This document shows, in pieces, positions 25,150 through 32,970 of a stretch of 64,000 nt of DNA. The stretch covers positions 2,604,001 through 2,668,000 of the forward strand of contig NZ_CP114287.1 in assembly GCF_027111295.1 (NCBI RefSeq), read 5' to 3'. The first letter of the stretch is position 1, and every line of letters starts with the position of its first letter. A model generated the notes under the pieces. The model saw only the letters and a list, made by a program, of their open reading frames with translations. It made no database searches and was not told the DNA's origin. This stretch comes from Flavobacterium gelatinilyticum. Lineage in GTDB: Bacteria; Bacteroidota; Bacteroidia; Flavobacteriales; Flavobacteriaceae. A program made the translations under genes and the position numbers.

Positions 25150-25247
25150 CAAATTTAAAAAATTAAGAATAGTCTGACGCACCAATAAAAGTCAACTTTA
25201 GGGGCATTTAAGACAAAATGTCTATTTTTGTAATTGAAGTTAACTTC
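25150..25247. promoter_or_regulatory. Divergent control region between VOC/SRPBCC cluster and GlxA-type regulator
   Basis: Two TAnnTTTG boxes face outward: TAAATTTG on the minus strand (25157-25150) and TATTTTTG on the plus strand (25223-25230). Two matching palindromes lie nearby: AAGTCAACTT (25189-25198), between the two promoters, and AAGTTAACTT (25237-25246, extended to the perfect 12-bp GAAGTTAACTTC at 25236-25247), over the predicted plus-strand transcription start. They are good operator candidates for the neighbouring regulator. Confidence 0.6.
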
Positions 25248-25263
25248 CACTAAACCAAAAAAT

Positions 25264-26229
25264 ATGAGCAAAAAGTTAGCATTAATCATCCCTCACGACT
25301 ATAAATTACTAAGCGTTGCCGCTATTTTAGAAGTGTTTGAAACAGCCAATAAACTTACTTCTAAAACCGGAAAAGCATTTGACATTATGCTTTTCCAGTC
25401 TGCAGAACAAGTTACGCCTCAACTTTTGTCTGGTTATAAAACCAACGCAATTGAAGATTGCGATATTGCATTGGACCTTATTTTGATTCCTGCTTTTACC
25501 ACAGACAATATGAGTGAGATGATCGCCAAGAATAAAAAATTTATTCCGTGGCTGCAGAAACAGCATAAGACGGGAGCTGAACTGGCAAGTTTTTGTACGG
25601 GCGCTTTTTTGTTTGCAGCTTCGGGATTGTTAAACGAAAAACTGGCCACAACACATGTCGATGCGTGCAGTGCTTTTACAAAGGCTTTTCCAATGGTGAA
25701 ATTAAAACCGGAAGAAACCTTAACTGCTGATGGCAGTTTGTACACCAGCGGCGGTTCGACCTCAACTTTTCATTTATTGATTCTGCTGGTTCAGAAATAT
25801 TGCGGTAACGAAATTGCCGTGCAGATTGCCAAGATTTTTTCTATCGATTTAAATCGTTACAAACAAAGTTATTTCAGCACTTTCAGACCGAATCATTTGC
25901 ACAATGATGCTTTGGTCGCACAGTTGCAGCAAAAAATTGAAAGTCAGTATCATTCGATAGAAAAACTGGAAGAAATCACGAAAGATATTCCAACCAGCGC
26001 CCGAAACATGACACGCCGTTTCAAACAGGTTACAGGAATTCCTCCAATCGAATATCTGCAGAATATCAGGGTCGAAAGCTCGAAGAGATATTTGGAACAA
26101 ACCCAGCTTTCGATTTCAGAAATTATCGAAAAAACGGGTTATAATGATCCAAAGGCTTTTAGAAAAGTATTTTATAAAATGGTGGGGATGAAACCAATTG
26201 AATACAGAGAAAAGTTTAGGGTTCAATAA
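25264..26229 (+). CDS. GlxA-type transcriptional regulator (DJ-1/PfpI + AraC HTH)
   Basis: A 321-residue regulator. The N-terminal two thirds are a DJ-1/PfpI-like class I glutamine-amidotransferase-fold domain with ELASFCTGAFLFAASG, Cys111 in the nucleophile-elbow position. The C-terminal ~100 residues are an AraC/XylS double helix-turn-helix: SARNMTRRFKQVTGIPPIEY and ISEIIEKTGYNDPKAFRKVF. The start at ATG 25264 is chosen over an upstream TTG at 25234, which lies too close to the -7 box 25223-25230 to be inside the transcript. It is divergent from the VOC/SRPBCC cluster, probably regulating it and itself. Inducer unknown. Confidence 0.9.
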   Translation: MSKKLALIIPHDYKLLSVAAILEVFETANKLTSKTGKAFDIMLFQSAEQVTPQLLSGYKTNAIEDCDIALDLILIPAFTTDNMSEMIAKNKKFIPWLQKQHKTGAELASFCTGAFLFAASGLLNEKLATTHVDACSAFTKAFPMVKLKPEETLTADGSLYTSGGSTSTFHLLILLVQKYCGNEIAVQIAKIFSIDLNRYKQSYFSTFRPNHLHNDALVAQLQQKIESQYHSIEKLEEITKDIPTSARNMTRRFKQVTGIPPIEYLQNIRVESSKRYLEQTQLSISEIIEKTGYNDPKAFRKVFYKMVGMKPIEYREKFRVQ

Positions 26230-26269
26230 TTTTCAGGAGCAGATAATTTCCTTTCTATATAAACCTTCT

Positions 26270-26347
26270 GTCCTGCTCTCCTCTGTATCTTTTGCGGTCT
26301 CGTTAGAAAAAAACGAGACCGCAAAAGGATGCCGTTTCGATCAGGGC
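26270..26347 (-). ncRNA. Structured intergenic element, copy B
   Basis: Read on the minus strand, it carries the same frame as copy A (20714): GAT, GAA and ATCCTTTT on the left, AAAAGAT, GGA, AGC and GAC on the right. Its central hairpin is a perfect 15-bp stem (26290-26304 with 26312-26326) with a 7-base loop. The stem sequence differs from that of copy A while pairing is kept, and the outer segments CCT/AGG pair where A has GG/CC. It lies between the GlxA-type regulator and the L,D-transpeptidase-like gene, whose stop is 35 bases away. Confidence 0.6.
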
Positions 26348-26381
26348 TAAACAAGACCTTCGGTTTTCAAAACACCAAAAA

Positions 26382-27035
26382 TCAGGACTTGATAATCCAC
26401 ATTAAAACCTTTTTATTGGTTTTTAAAAGTGCATCTATTTCTTTCATGCTTTCGTTTGAAACTGCCGGACAACCCCAGCCTTCGGGTGTTCCGTATGGAT
26501 AAACCTCATCATCCGGAACGGCTTCCCAGGAATGTAAAACAATGGCGCGGCTTCGGGCATTTGAATTTGTTTTTTCTTTTCCCTGCAAAACATAATTCAC
26601 TTTGATTCCCCACTGACTTACACCACGATCCAGAATCACATATTTACCCAATGACGAACAATGCGAATCAAACTCGTTACTAATCTGCGGTTTGTCTTTT
26701 GATGCTGTTTTCCCCCACTGATTATCACCGCAGCCGTGACTTACCATATAGGATTTCGAAATTTCATTCTTTTTAAAATCGTAAACAAAAAATCTTTTTA
26801 AACCGGAATGAAGTCCCAGATCTATCAGAATGAATTTTTCCTGATTGAGATTGTTTTTTTTACAATAGAATTTTGCTTCTTTATAGTAGTCGGTGTAATT
26901 AATTTCAATTCGGGATTTTACTGAAGCTATTTCGCTTTTATGTTTATTTTCAGAAATAGTCGTTTTGTTTTCTTTATTGCAGGAAAATCCAAAAAGACAA
27001 AACAAAATTAAACAGTTCTTAATTACCATGTTCAT
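26382..27035 (-). CDS. L,D-transpeptidase-like lipoprotein (murein L,D-transpeptidase catalytic domain)
   Basis: A 217-residue protein with a short N-terminal hydrophobic segment ending GFSC (Cys19), a probable though non-standard lipobox. The catalytic domain resembles the murein L,D-transpeptidase catalytic-domain family (YkuD-related): DLGLHSGLKRFFVYDF, SHGCGDNQWG, ALVLHSWE-like AIVLHSWEAV, and the Cys-bearing GTPEGWGCPAVS, where the Cys after WG is the expected nucleophile and the His in LHSW the partner. Such enzymes act on peptidoglycan side chains in the periplasm; the precise reaction (crosslinking, hydrolysis or protein attachment) is not evident. Monocistronic. Confidence 0.82.
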   Translation of the reverse strand: MNMVIKNCLILFCLFGFSCNKENKTTISENKHKSEIASVKSRIEINYTDYYKEAKFYCKKNNLNQEKFILIDLGLHSGLKRFFVYDFKKNEISKSYMVSHGCGDNQWGKTASKDKPQISNEFDSHCSSLGKYVILDRGVSQWGIKVNYVLQGKEKTNSNARSRAIVLHSWEAVPDDEVYPYGTPEGWGCPAVSNESMKEIDALLKTNKKVLMWIIKS

Positions 27036-27172
27036 CTCTATGAATTATTTGATTATTAATATAAGTATGCTAATTTTTTTAAAACTTCGGTTATCATGTT
27101 TTTAAATTAATCTTCAAATATATCCTTTAAAAAGAACGAAAGAAAAGTATTACCTAAAAATTTGATATAAAA

Positions 27173-27200
27173 AAACCTGCTCAAATAAATGAACAGGTTT
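27173..27200 (-). terminator. Terminator of clpX
   Basis: AAACCTG (27173-27179) pairs with CAGGTTT (27194-27200), with inner TC/GA pairs, and is followed leftward by a T run. It lies about 50 bases after the clpX stop. Confidence 0.75.
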
Positions 27201-27250
27201 CTAGAAATTTAAACTTCGACTAAGCTCCACTTTGTCAAAGTTATTTAGGT

Positions 27251-28483
27251 TTAAGAAGCAATTTCCATGCGTTTCAATAAGTTTTTACTCAAAGTATGTT
27301 GTGCATAATCTTTGTCGATTGACAGTACTTTATCATCTGAACTTGGCAGTTCATACATTGCATCTGTCAGGATAGCTTCGCAAAGCGAACGTAATCCACG
27401 AGCTCCTAATTTGTATTCTAAGGCTTTGTCTACAATAAAATCCAAAGCTTCATCGGTAATAGTAAATTCAACTTCATCCATTAAGAATAATTTCTGATAT
27501 TGTTTTACCAATGCATTTTTTGGCTGTGTCAGAATCGCACGAAGCGTTTCTTTATCCAAAGGATCCATGTGGGTTAAAACCGGAAGACGACCAATAATTT
27601 CCGGAATCAAACCAAAGTCTTTAATATCTTTTGGAATAATATATTGCAACAAATTGTCTTTGTCGATATTGTCTGCATTTTTAGAAGTCGAATAACCAAC
27701 TGCCTGACGGTTTAAACGTTTTGAAATAATTCGTTCTACGCCATCAAAAGCTCCTCCGGCAATAAACAGGATGTTTTGGGTATTTACCTCAACAAATTTC
27801 TGGTCCGGGTGTTTACGTCCTCCTTTTGGCGGTACGTTTACAACGGTTCCTTCTAGTAATTTAAGTAAGGCCTGCTGTACCCCTTCACCAGATACGTCAC
27901 GTGTTATAGACGGATTGTCGCTCTTACGGGCAATTTTATCAATCTCATCTATAAATACGATTCCTCTTTCGGCTTTGGTTACATCATAATCTGCAGCTTG
28001 TAAAAGACGTGTTAAAATACTTTCAACATCCTCTCCTACATAACCTGCTTCTGTAAGTACGGTTGCATCTACGATAGCCAAAGGAACGTCTAACATTTTT
28101 GCAATAGTTTTAGCTACTAATGTTTTTCCTGTTCCGGTTTGTCCCACCATGATAATGTTGCTTTTTTCAATCTCTACTTCGTCGTCTAATTGCTGCTGCA
28201 TTAAACGTTTGTAGTGATTGTAAACGGCAACCGACATTACTTTTTTGGTCTGATCCTGACCAATAACATATTGATCCAGAAAAGCTCTGATTTCTTTTGG
28301 TTTCTTTAAAATTAAGTCACCTACCAGTTTTGCGCTTCCGCTGGATTTTAATTCTTCTAATACAATTCCGTGTGCCTGCTCAATACACTTATCACAGATA
28401 TGTGCATTAATACCGGCAATTAATAAATTAGTTTCTGGCTTTTTTCTTCCACAAAACGAACATTCTAATACTACTTTTGCCAT
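27251..28483 (-). CDS. clpX: ATP-dependent Clp protease ATPase subunit ClpX
   Basis: ClpX unfolds substrates and feeds them to ClpP. The 410-residue protein has the N-terminal C4 zinc domain (Cys8, 11, 30, 33), Walker A GQTGTGKT (114-121), Walker B IVFIDE (175-180), the RKH loop region and the ClpP-docking loop IGF equivalent. Arginine-finger and sensor 2 motifs (GARGLRS near 365) are present. It lies downstream of clpP but has its own TAnnTTTG box (28513-28506) and is separated from clpP by a large hairpin, so the two may be transcribed separately. Confidence 0.97.
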   Translation of the reverse strand: MAKVVLECSFCGRKKPETNLLIAGINAHICDKCIEQAHGIVLEELKSSGSAKLVGDLILKKPKEIRAFLDQYVIGQDQTKKVMSVAVYNHYKRLMQQQLDDEVEIEKSNIIMVGQTGTGKTLVAKTIAKMLDVPLAIVDATVLTEAGYVGEDVESILTRLLQAADYDVTKAERGIVFIDEIDKIARKSDNPSITRDVSGEGVQQALLKLLEGTVVNVPPKGGRKHPDQKFVEVNTQNILFIAGGAFDGVERIISKRLNRQAVGYSTSKNADNIDKDNLLQYIIPKDIKDFGLIPEIIGRLPVLTHMDPLDKETLRAILTQPKNALVKQYQKLFLMDEVEFTITDEALDFIVDKALEYKLGARGLRSLCEAILTDAMYELPSSDDKVLSIDKDYAQHTLSKNLLKRMEIAS

Positions 28484-28505
28484 TCTATATTTAGTTACTA
28501 AGCTG

Positions 28506-28513
28506 CAAAGATA
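28506..28513 (-). promoter_or_regulatory. TAnnTTTG promoter box of clpX
   Basis: Read leftward, TATCTTTG lies 22 bases upstream of the clpX ATG (28483). It is embedded in a CTAAG-rich stretch that also occurs, without a good box, in the gap upstream of clpP (29440-29475). Confidence 0.6.
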
Positions 28514-28592
28514 CTAAGTTTCTAAGCTTTTTTAAATTAAAACTTTAAAACTTAACTCCTTACAGCTTAATATTTTTTATTTTTTGTTTATA

Positions 28593-28649
28593 GTTTCATG
28601 TTCCATGTTTCAAGTTAACCGCAGCAACTTGAAACATGGAACATGAAAC
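28593..28649. repeat. Perfect 24-bp inverted repeat between clpP and clpX
   Basis: The left arm 28593-28616 and right arm 28626-28649 are perfect reverse complements with a 9-base loop (AACCGCAGC). The arms are built from repeated words (TTTCATG, TTCCATG, TTTCAAG). It lies 20 bases after the clpP stop codon and probably stops most transcription before clpX; there is no T run, so termination efficiency is unclear. Confidence 0.8.
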
Positions 28650-28669
28650 AAACTTTAACTTTAAGAAAA

Positions 28670-29344
28670 TTATCCTCTTCTTAATACTTCGTCGATCATT
28701 CCGTATTCTTTCGCTTCATCGGCTTTCATCCAGTAATCGCGCTCACTGTCTTTATGAACTCTTTCGAAAGGCTGGCCGGAATGCTGCGAAATGATGTTGT
28801 ATAATTCATCTTTTAGTTTCAACATTTCGCGTAAGTTGATTTCCATATCTGTAGCAACACCTTGTGCTCCTCCTGAAGGCTGGTGAATCATTACTCTTGA
28901 ATGAGGCAGTGCTGAACGTTTTCCTGCTGCTCCTGCACATAATAAAACGGCTCCCATAGAAGCGGCCATTCCTGTACAAATTGTAGCTACATCCGGTTTA
29001 ATGTACTGCATGGTATCGTAAATTCCAAGACCTGCATAAACGCTTCCTCCTGGAGAGTTTAAATAGATCTGAATGTCTTTTGATGCATCGGCACTTTCTA
29101 AGAACAATAGCTGTGCCTGAACAACATTGGCAATCTGATCATCGATTCCTGTTCCTAAAAAGATGATTCTGTCCATCATTAATCTTGAAAAAACGTCCAG
29201 AATAGAAACATTTAACTGACGTTCTTCGATGATGTTTGGAGTTAAATTCGTCGGTGTCATAGCACTGATGATTTTGTCATAGTACATGGCATTTACTCCG
29301 TGGTGCTTTGTAGCAAAATTTTTGAATTCTTTACCGTAGTTCAT
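28670..29344 (-). CDS. clpP: ATP-dependent Clp protease proteolytic subunit ClpP
   Basis: ClpP forms the 14-subunit serine peptidase of ClpXP. Of 224 residues, the first ~30 are probably a propeptide. The catalytic triad is visible: Ser129 in GMAASMG, His154 in VMIHQPSGG, and Asp203 in SERDYWM. The family signatures YLNSPGGSVYAGLGIYDT (94-111) and FLGTGIDDQIAN (62-73) are intact. Located between tig (upstream) and clpX (downstream), the common tig-clpP-clpX order. A weak -7-like box GACCTTTG lies at 29400-29393. Confidence 0.97.
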   Translation of the reverse strand: MNYGKEFKNFATKHHGVNAMYYDKIISAMTPTNLTPNIIEERQLNVSILDVFSRLMMDRIIFLGTGIDDQIANVVQAQLLFLESADASKDIQIYLNSPGGSVYAGLGIYDTMQYIKPDVATICTGMAASMGAVLLCAGAAGKRSALPHSRVMIHQPSGGAQGVATDMEINLREMLKLKDELYNIISQHSGQPFERVHKDSERDYWMKADEAKEYGMIDEVLRRG

Positions 29345-29528
29345 ATGTATTTGTTTTACGTTTTATTGGTGTATATTTTTCTTTATCCCCGCAAAGGTCA
29401 TACCTTTTTATAAAGGATGTCAATATGTCTTATTTTTTAGCTGCAAAGGTTCTAAGATTCTAAGCTGCTAAGTTTTCTATTTGATGCCGTTAATATAGAT
29501 AACTAAATCCTACATTTTAAACAAAAAA

Positions 29529-29554
29529 AGCGCCGGCAGAAAACTGCCGACGCT
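29529..29554 (-). terminator. Terminator of tig
   Basis: The stem AGCG plus CGGCAG pairs with CTGCCG plus CGCT around one C/A mismatch, with an AAAA/TTTT loop, and is followed leftward by T7. It lies 23 bases after the tig stop codon. Confidence 0.92.
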
Positions 29555-29577
29555 CAAATATAATTATTTTTCAGAAA

Positions 29578-30900
29578 TTATTCTCCGTAAGAAGCGGCAA
29601 TAAATTCGTCGTAAGTAACCTCTTTTGTTGTTGGGTTTGCTTTTTCTTTAAAGATGTCTAACATCTTTGCTGCTACAACCTGCTCAGAAAGTCTTTTTAC
29701 TTCATCCTGATTAGATAAAACTCTTGCTACGATTCCTTGTACTTCTTCGTCAGTTGGATTTGTTTGTCCAAATTGAGCCATTTGCTGTCTGATTGCGTTT
29801 GAAGTAAATTCTTTTAAGTCTTCAAAAGTAATCTGGATGTTGCTTTGAGCTAATGCTTTTCCTTCGATTAACTGGAAACGTAAACCTTTTTCAGATCTTG
29901 CATATTCAACTTCTGCTTCTTCAGGAGAAAGTTTTTTCTCTCCAACAGTTTGTAACCATCTTTTTAAGAATTCAGCCGGTAAATCGAATTTTGTGTTTTC
30001 GATTAAAAATTCCTGAACATCTAATAATAATTTTTGGTCAGCCTGCTGTGCAAATTGAGACTCAGCATCTTCTTTAATTTTTGCTTTTAACTCATCTAAA
30101 GAAGCTACTTTTCCTTCACCAAAAAGTTTATCAAATAATTCCTGGTTTAATTCAGCCGGCTCAGAACCGTTGATTGCTTCGATTGTAAAGTTTACTTCAA
30201 CATCTAAACCGTGAACACCTTCGTGACCAACTTTTAAGTAATCCATTAATTGGTGGTCGTCATCAAATAAACCTTTTGTGCTTACTGTAACAACATCTCC
30301 AACTTTTTTACCAATGAATTGTTTTCCTGCTTTTTTGCTGAATGCTTCAACTGCAATTGTAGTAGTATTGTTGATTCCGTCTGCTTCACTTGAGAAAGTT
30401 CCGGTTAAGTCAGATTTTGCATCAGATACTTCCTGAGGAATTGCTTTTCCAAATTGTTTCTGAATACGTTCTACCTGTCCGTCGATTAATTTATCATCAG
30501 CAGTAACGATGTATTTTACGATATCATTTTTAGCTTCTAAATCAAGTTCGAAGTTTGGCACTAAACCAATTTCGTATTCAAAAGTAAGTTCTTCGGCATC
30601 CCAGTTAAAATCTTCGCTTATTTTTGGAAGTGGAGTTCCTAAAAGATTTAGTCTTTCAGACTGAATATAACGCTCTAAAGCCAAATCAACTACTTTTTTG
30701 ATCTCTTCCTGCTTGATAGATTTTCCGTATTGTTTTTCAACAAGGTCTTTAGGCACTTGTCCTTTTCTGAATCCTTTTACCTGTGCCAAAGGCATTTTTT
30801 CGTTAATTCTTTTTGCAACCTGACCTTTATAATCCATATGAACAACGTTCATAACAATGGTCTCGTTTACAGCGTCTATTGCTACTCTTTTAATATCCAT
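29578..30900 (-). CDS. tig: Trigger factor (ribosome-bound chaperone)
   Basis: Trigger factor binds the ribosome exit tunnel and folds nascent chains. The 440-residue length is normal. The N-terminal ribosome-binding domain shows MPLAQVKGFRKGQVPKDLV (about 36-54), where GFRKG corresponds to the ribosome-binding GFRxGxxP loop. The middle region is a degenerate FKBP-like PPIase domain (about 145-245, less conserved than in proteobacteria) and the C-terminal part is the helical chaperone arm. It is first in the tig-clpP-clpX set. A promoter box (TAATTTTG) lies inside a 12-bp inverted repeat upstream. Confidence 0.95.
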   Translation of the reverse strand: MDIKRVAIDAVNETIVMNVVHMDYKGQVAKRINEKMPLAQVKGFRKGQVPKDLVEKQYGKSIKQEEIKKVVDLALERYIQSERLNLLGTPLPKISEDFNWDAEELTFEYEIGLVPNFELDLEAKNDIVKYIVTADDKLIDGQVERIQKQFGKAIPQEVSDAKSDLTGTFSSEADGINNTTTIAVEAFSKKAGKQFIGKKVGDVVTVSTKGLFDDDHQLMDYLKVGHEGVHGLDVEVNFTIEAINGSEPAELNQELFDKLFGEGKVASLDELKAKIKEDAESQFAQQADQKLLLDVQEFLIENTKFDLPAEFLKRWLQTVGEKKLSPEEAEVEYARSEKGLRFQLIEGKALAQSNIQITFEDLKEFTSNAIRQQMAQFGQTNPTDEEVQGIVARVLSNQDEVKRLSEQVVAAKMLDIFKEKANPTTKEVTYDEFIAASYGE

Positions 30901-30927
30901 CTTCTTCTTTAATTTACATAATAAAAT

Positions 30928-30960
30928 TGGGTTGCAAAATTATAAAATTTTTGCAACCCA
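30928..30960 (-). promoter_or_regulatory. tig promoter inside a 12-bp inverted repeat
   Basis: TGGGTTGCAAAA (30928-30939) and TTTTGCAACCCA (30949-30960) are perfect reverse complements with a 9-base loop. Read leftward the hairpin is followed by AATTTTATT and could terminate the upstream membrane-protein gene. The same bases also contain TAATTTTG (30942-30935), a full TAnnTTTG box for tig, with TTG (CTTGG) about 20 bases upstream as the -33 element. It is either a terminator-promoter composite or an operator over the promoter. Confidence 0.65.
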
Positions 30961-31011
30961 GCCAAGTTTTTAATCTATTGTATTTGAAGCAGTTTTAATG
31001 TGCTTTCAATT

Positions 31012-31359
31012 TTAATTTTTATCGTCTCCTAATATCTTATATGTGATAGACTGCAGTATAGACAATATTACGCTGAATATTAATGCCGTCCAGAATGAAT
31101 CGACCGCAAAACCGCCCACAATGTTCGTACATAATAAAATAATTACAGCATTTATTACCAATAAAAATAAACCGAGTGTTATAACCGTTACAGGCAGTGT
31201 AAGCACTACCAGAATAGGTTTTATAAACACATTGAGCAGACCTAAAACTACTGCAACAATTACAGCTGTTCCAAAACTGGCAACATGAACCCCGGTTAAA
31301 AGATTAGACAATAACAAAACCAAGGCCGCAGTTACAAGGAGTCTAAGTAATAATTTCAT
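31012..31359 (-). CDS. Small membrane protein of the phage-holin-like superfamily IV
   Basis: A 115-residue highly hydrophobic protein with four predicted membrane segments (about 5-22, 30-50, 58-80 and 88-108), short loops and a charged end DDKN. The pattern LLSNLLTGVHV...GLLNVFIKPILVVLTLPVTVITLGLF matches the DUF/pfam group named Phage_holin_4_2, widespread in bacterial chromosomes and not linked to phage lysis here. Function unknown. There is no phage context in the window. Confidence 0.8.
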   Translation of the reverse strand: MKLLLRLLVTAALVLLLSNLLTGVHVASFGTAVIVAVVLGLLNVFIKPILVVLTLPVTVITLGLFLLVINAVIILLCTNIVGGFAVDSFWTALIFSVILSILQSITYKILGDDKN

Positions 31360-31423
31360 CGTTTTTCTGGTTTTAAATTTTATTTAAAAGTACTAAAATT
31401 TTAATCGTAAATCGAATAACATT

Positions 31424-31966
31424 TTAAATATGCTGCCTAACCACCACCACTTCACATTTTAGTCTATCCTGAAATTCTTCAATAAAACCGGTTTTAAACA
31501 TAGGCCAGTTCCAAAATTTGAATCCTAAATCGCTAAAACCCCATTGCGGTTTCATTTTTAGTTCATGAATATCAAACATAACATTGCATAAAGGACAAAC
31601 CGATTTATCTCCAGCCCCCATAAACCATTCGTCAATAAAAGTCCATTCTTCGTGAGCTATATTTTCATTGCAATTAGAACAAATACATTCCTCCATTCCT
31701 GATTCTCCAGCATGAAAAACTTCTTTGCCGGTAATAATTTCAAGTCCGTTTGATAACAAATCGAAAGGCAGATAATCAGGAAAATTTACAATTTGTTTTG
31801 CTCCGTCAGAAACTGCATACCCTTTTTCAAAAGACAAAATACAATCTGATAATTCTGGCTTTACAATGTCTTTCGAAATCAGCCATTCTAATATTTCTTC
31901 AGCCTTTGTTTCGTTGTTATCATAAACCGATTTTTTCGGAACTATTGCTATACTATGATCACTCAT
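31424..31966 (-). CDS. Unknown cytoplasmic protein with zinc-ribbon-like Cys pairs
   Basis: A 180-residue soluble protein that I do not recognise. It has no signal peptide. Two Cys pairs, CSNC (96-99) and CPLC (124-127), 24 residues apart, suggest a small zinc ribbon. The N-terminal half is acidic and has ETKAEEILEWLISKDIV; the C-terminal half has aromatic-rich WGFSDLGFKFWNWPMF. It could be an immunity-like or metal-binding accessory protein, but nothing nearby supports a toxin partner. Base composition is the same as its neighbours. It starts 15 bases after the esterase stop and may be cotranscribed. Confidence 0.7.
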   Translation of the reverse strand: MSDHSIAIVPKKSVYDNNETKAEEILEWLISKDIVKPELSDCILSFEKGYAVSDGAKQIVNFPDYLPFDLLSNGLEIITGKEVFHAGESGMEECICSNCNENIAHEEWTFIDEWFMGAGDKSVCPLCNVMFDIHELKMKPQWGFSDLGFKFWNWPMFKTGFIEEFQDRLKCEVVVVRQHI

Positions 31967-31981
31967 TTATTACAATTCAAA

Positions 31982-32746
31982 TTATTCTTTTAAAAACACG
32001 GTTGTGAGTTCAAAAAACATTTTTGGGTTTTCGGCATGAAGCCAGTGTCCCACATCCGGAATGGTTTCTAATTTTAAATTTGGAAACTGACGACGGATTG
32101 CCTCAACATCAACATCCTGAATATAACCTGAATTTCCTCCACGGATAAACAATGTCGGTTTTTCAAAAACCAAATCATCTGCCAGCGGTTTTCCTATTGC
32201 ATCGAGGTTGTTATTAAAAACTTCGAGGTTGAACCTGAAAGCCAATTGTCCCGGCTCTTTCCAATATAGATTTTTCAGCAAAAACTGGCGTGTTCCAAAA
32301 TCAGGAACGTATTGAGACAAAATTGCTTCCACATCATTTCGCCCCGGTTTTATAGAAAAATCGACCGCATTTAAACCTGCCAAAATATCCTGATGGTGCT
32401 GTTTGTAAAATCTCGGACCAATATCGGCTACAATTAATTTATCTACAATTTCGGGGTGTAATGCAGCGAAAAGCATGGCTACTTTTCCCCCCATCGAATG
32501 CCCGAGAAGATCAATTCGGGTTAAGTTATTAGACTTACAGTATTCTAAAACATCCTGAGCCATTGCTTCGTAGCTCCACTCGTCTGAGTGAAAACTGCGT
32601 CCGTGATTTCGTAAATCCAAAAGGTGCACCTGAAACCCTGCTTCTACATATTGTCCGGCTAGTGTTTTCCAGTTATCAGACATTCCAAGAAATCCGTGCA
32701 TGATGACAAAAGGTTTTCCTTCGCCCTCTATTTTTGAGTATAACAT
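31982..32746 (-). CDS. Alpha/beta hydrolase (YbfF-like esterase)
   Basis: A 254-residue cytoplasmic esterase-type hydrolase. The oxyanion-hole region is VIMHGFLGMSDNWKTLA (about 14-30), the nucleophile elbow is LLGHSMGGKVAM (Ser about 94), and the catalytic His is in VGHWLHAENP near the C-terminus; the family feature LDLRNHGRS is present. This is the pattern of E. coli YbfF and other acyl-CoA/methyl-ester esterases. Substrate not predicted. A TACATTTG promoter box (32784-32777) lies 30 bases upstream. Confidence 0.88.
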   Translation of the reverse strand: MLYSKIEGEGKPFVIMHGFLGMSDNWKTLAGQYVEAGFQVHLLDLRNHGRSFHSDEWSYEAMAQDVLEYCKSNNLTRIDLLGHSMGGKVAMLFAALHPEIVDKLIVADIGPRFYKQHHQDILAGLNAVDFSIKPGRNDVEAILSQYVPDFGTRQFLLKNLYWKEPGQLAFRFNLEVFNNNLDAIGKPLADDLVFEKPTLFIRGGNSGYIQDVDVEAIRRQFPNLKLETIPDVGHWLHAENPKMFFELTTVFLKE

Positions 32747-32776
32747 CCTATTTTTTAGTTTATCAATTCTATATTA

Positions 32777-32784
32777 CAAATGTA
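32777..32784 (-). promoter_or_regulatory. TAnnTTTG promoter box of the esterase gene
   Basis: Read leftward, TACATTTG matches the consensus; the start codon follows 30 bases later. It may also drive the unknown gene at 31424. Confidence 0.6.
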
Positions 32785-32970
32785 AAAAACTTATCTATTA
32801 ATCGCTAAAAGTTAGTATTATGCAAAAAAAACCTTTGATTTATTTTTATTAAAGAAAAGTGTACTTTTTACGTCTTTCCGTAATCAAAAAAATTTTAAAG
32901 ATCGTACCTTGCGGCGTCAAAAAAATCAAAATCAAATTTGATTAATAAAACTAATTTAAATACCACATCT

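Noticed and set aside
31012..31359. Phage holin suggesting a prophage
   Set aside because: The family name is historical; no other phage gene is nearby and base composition is uniform.
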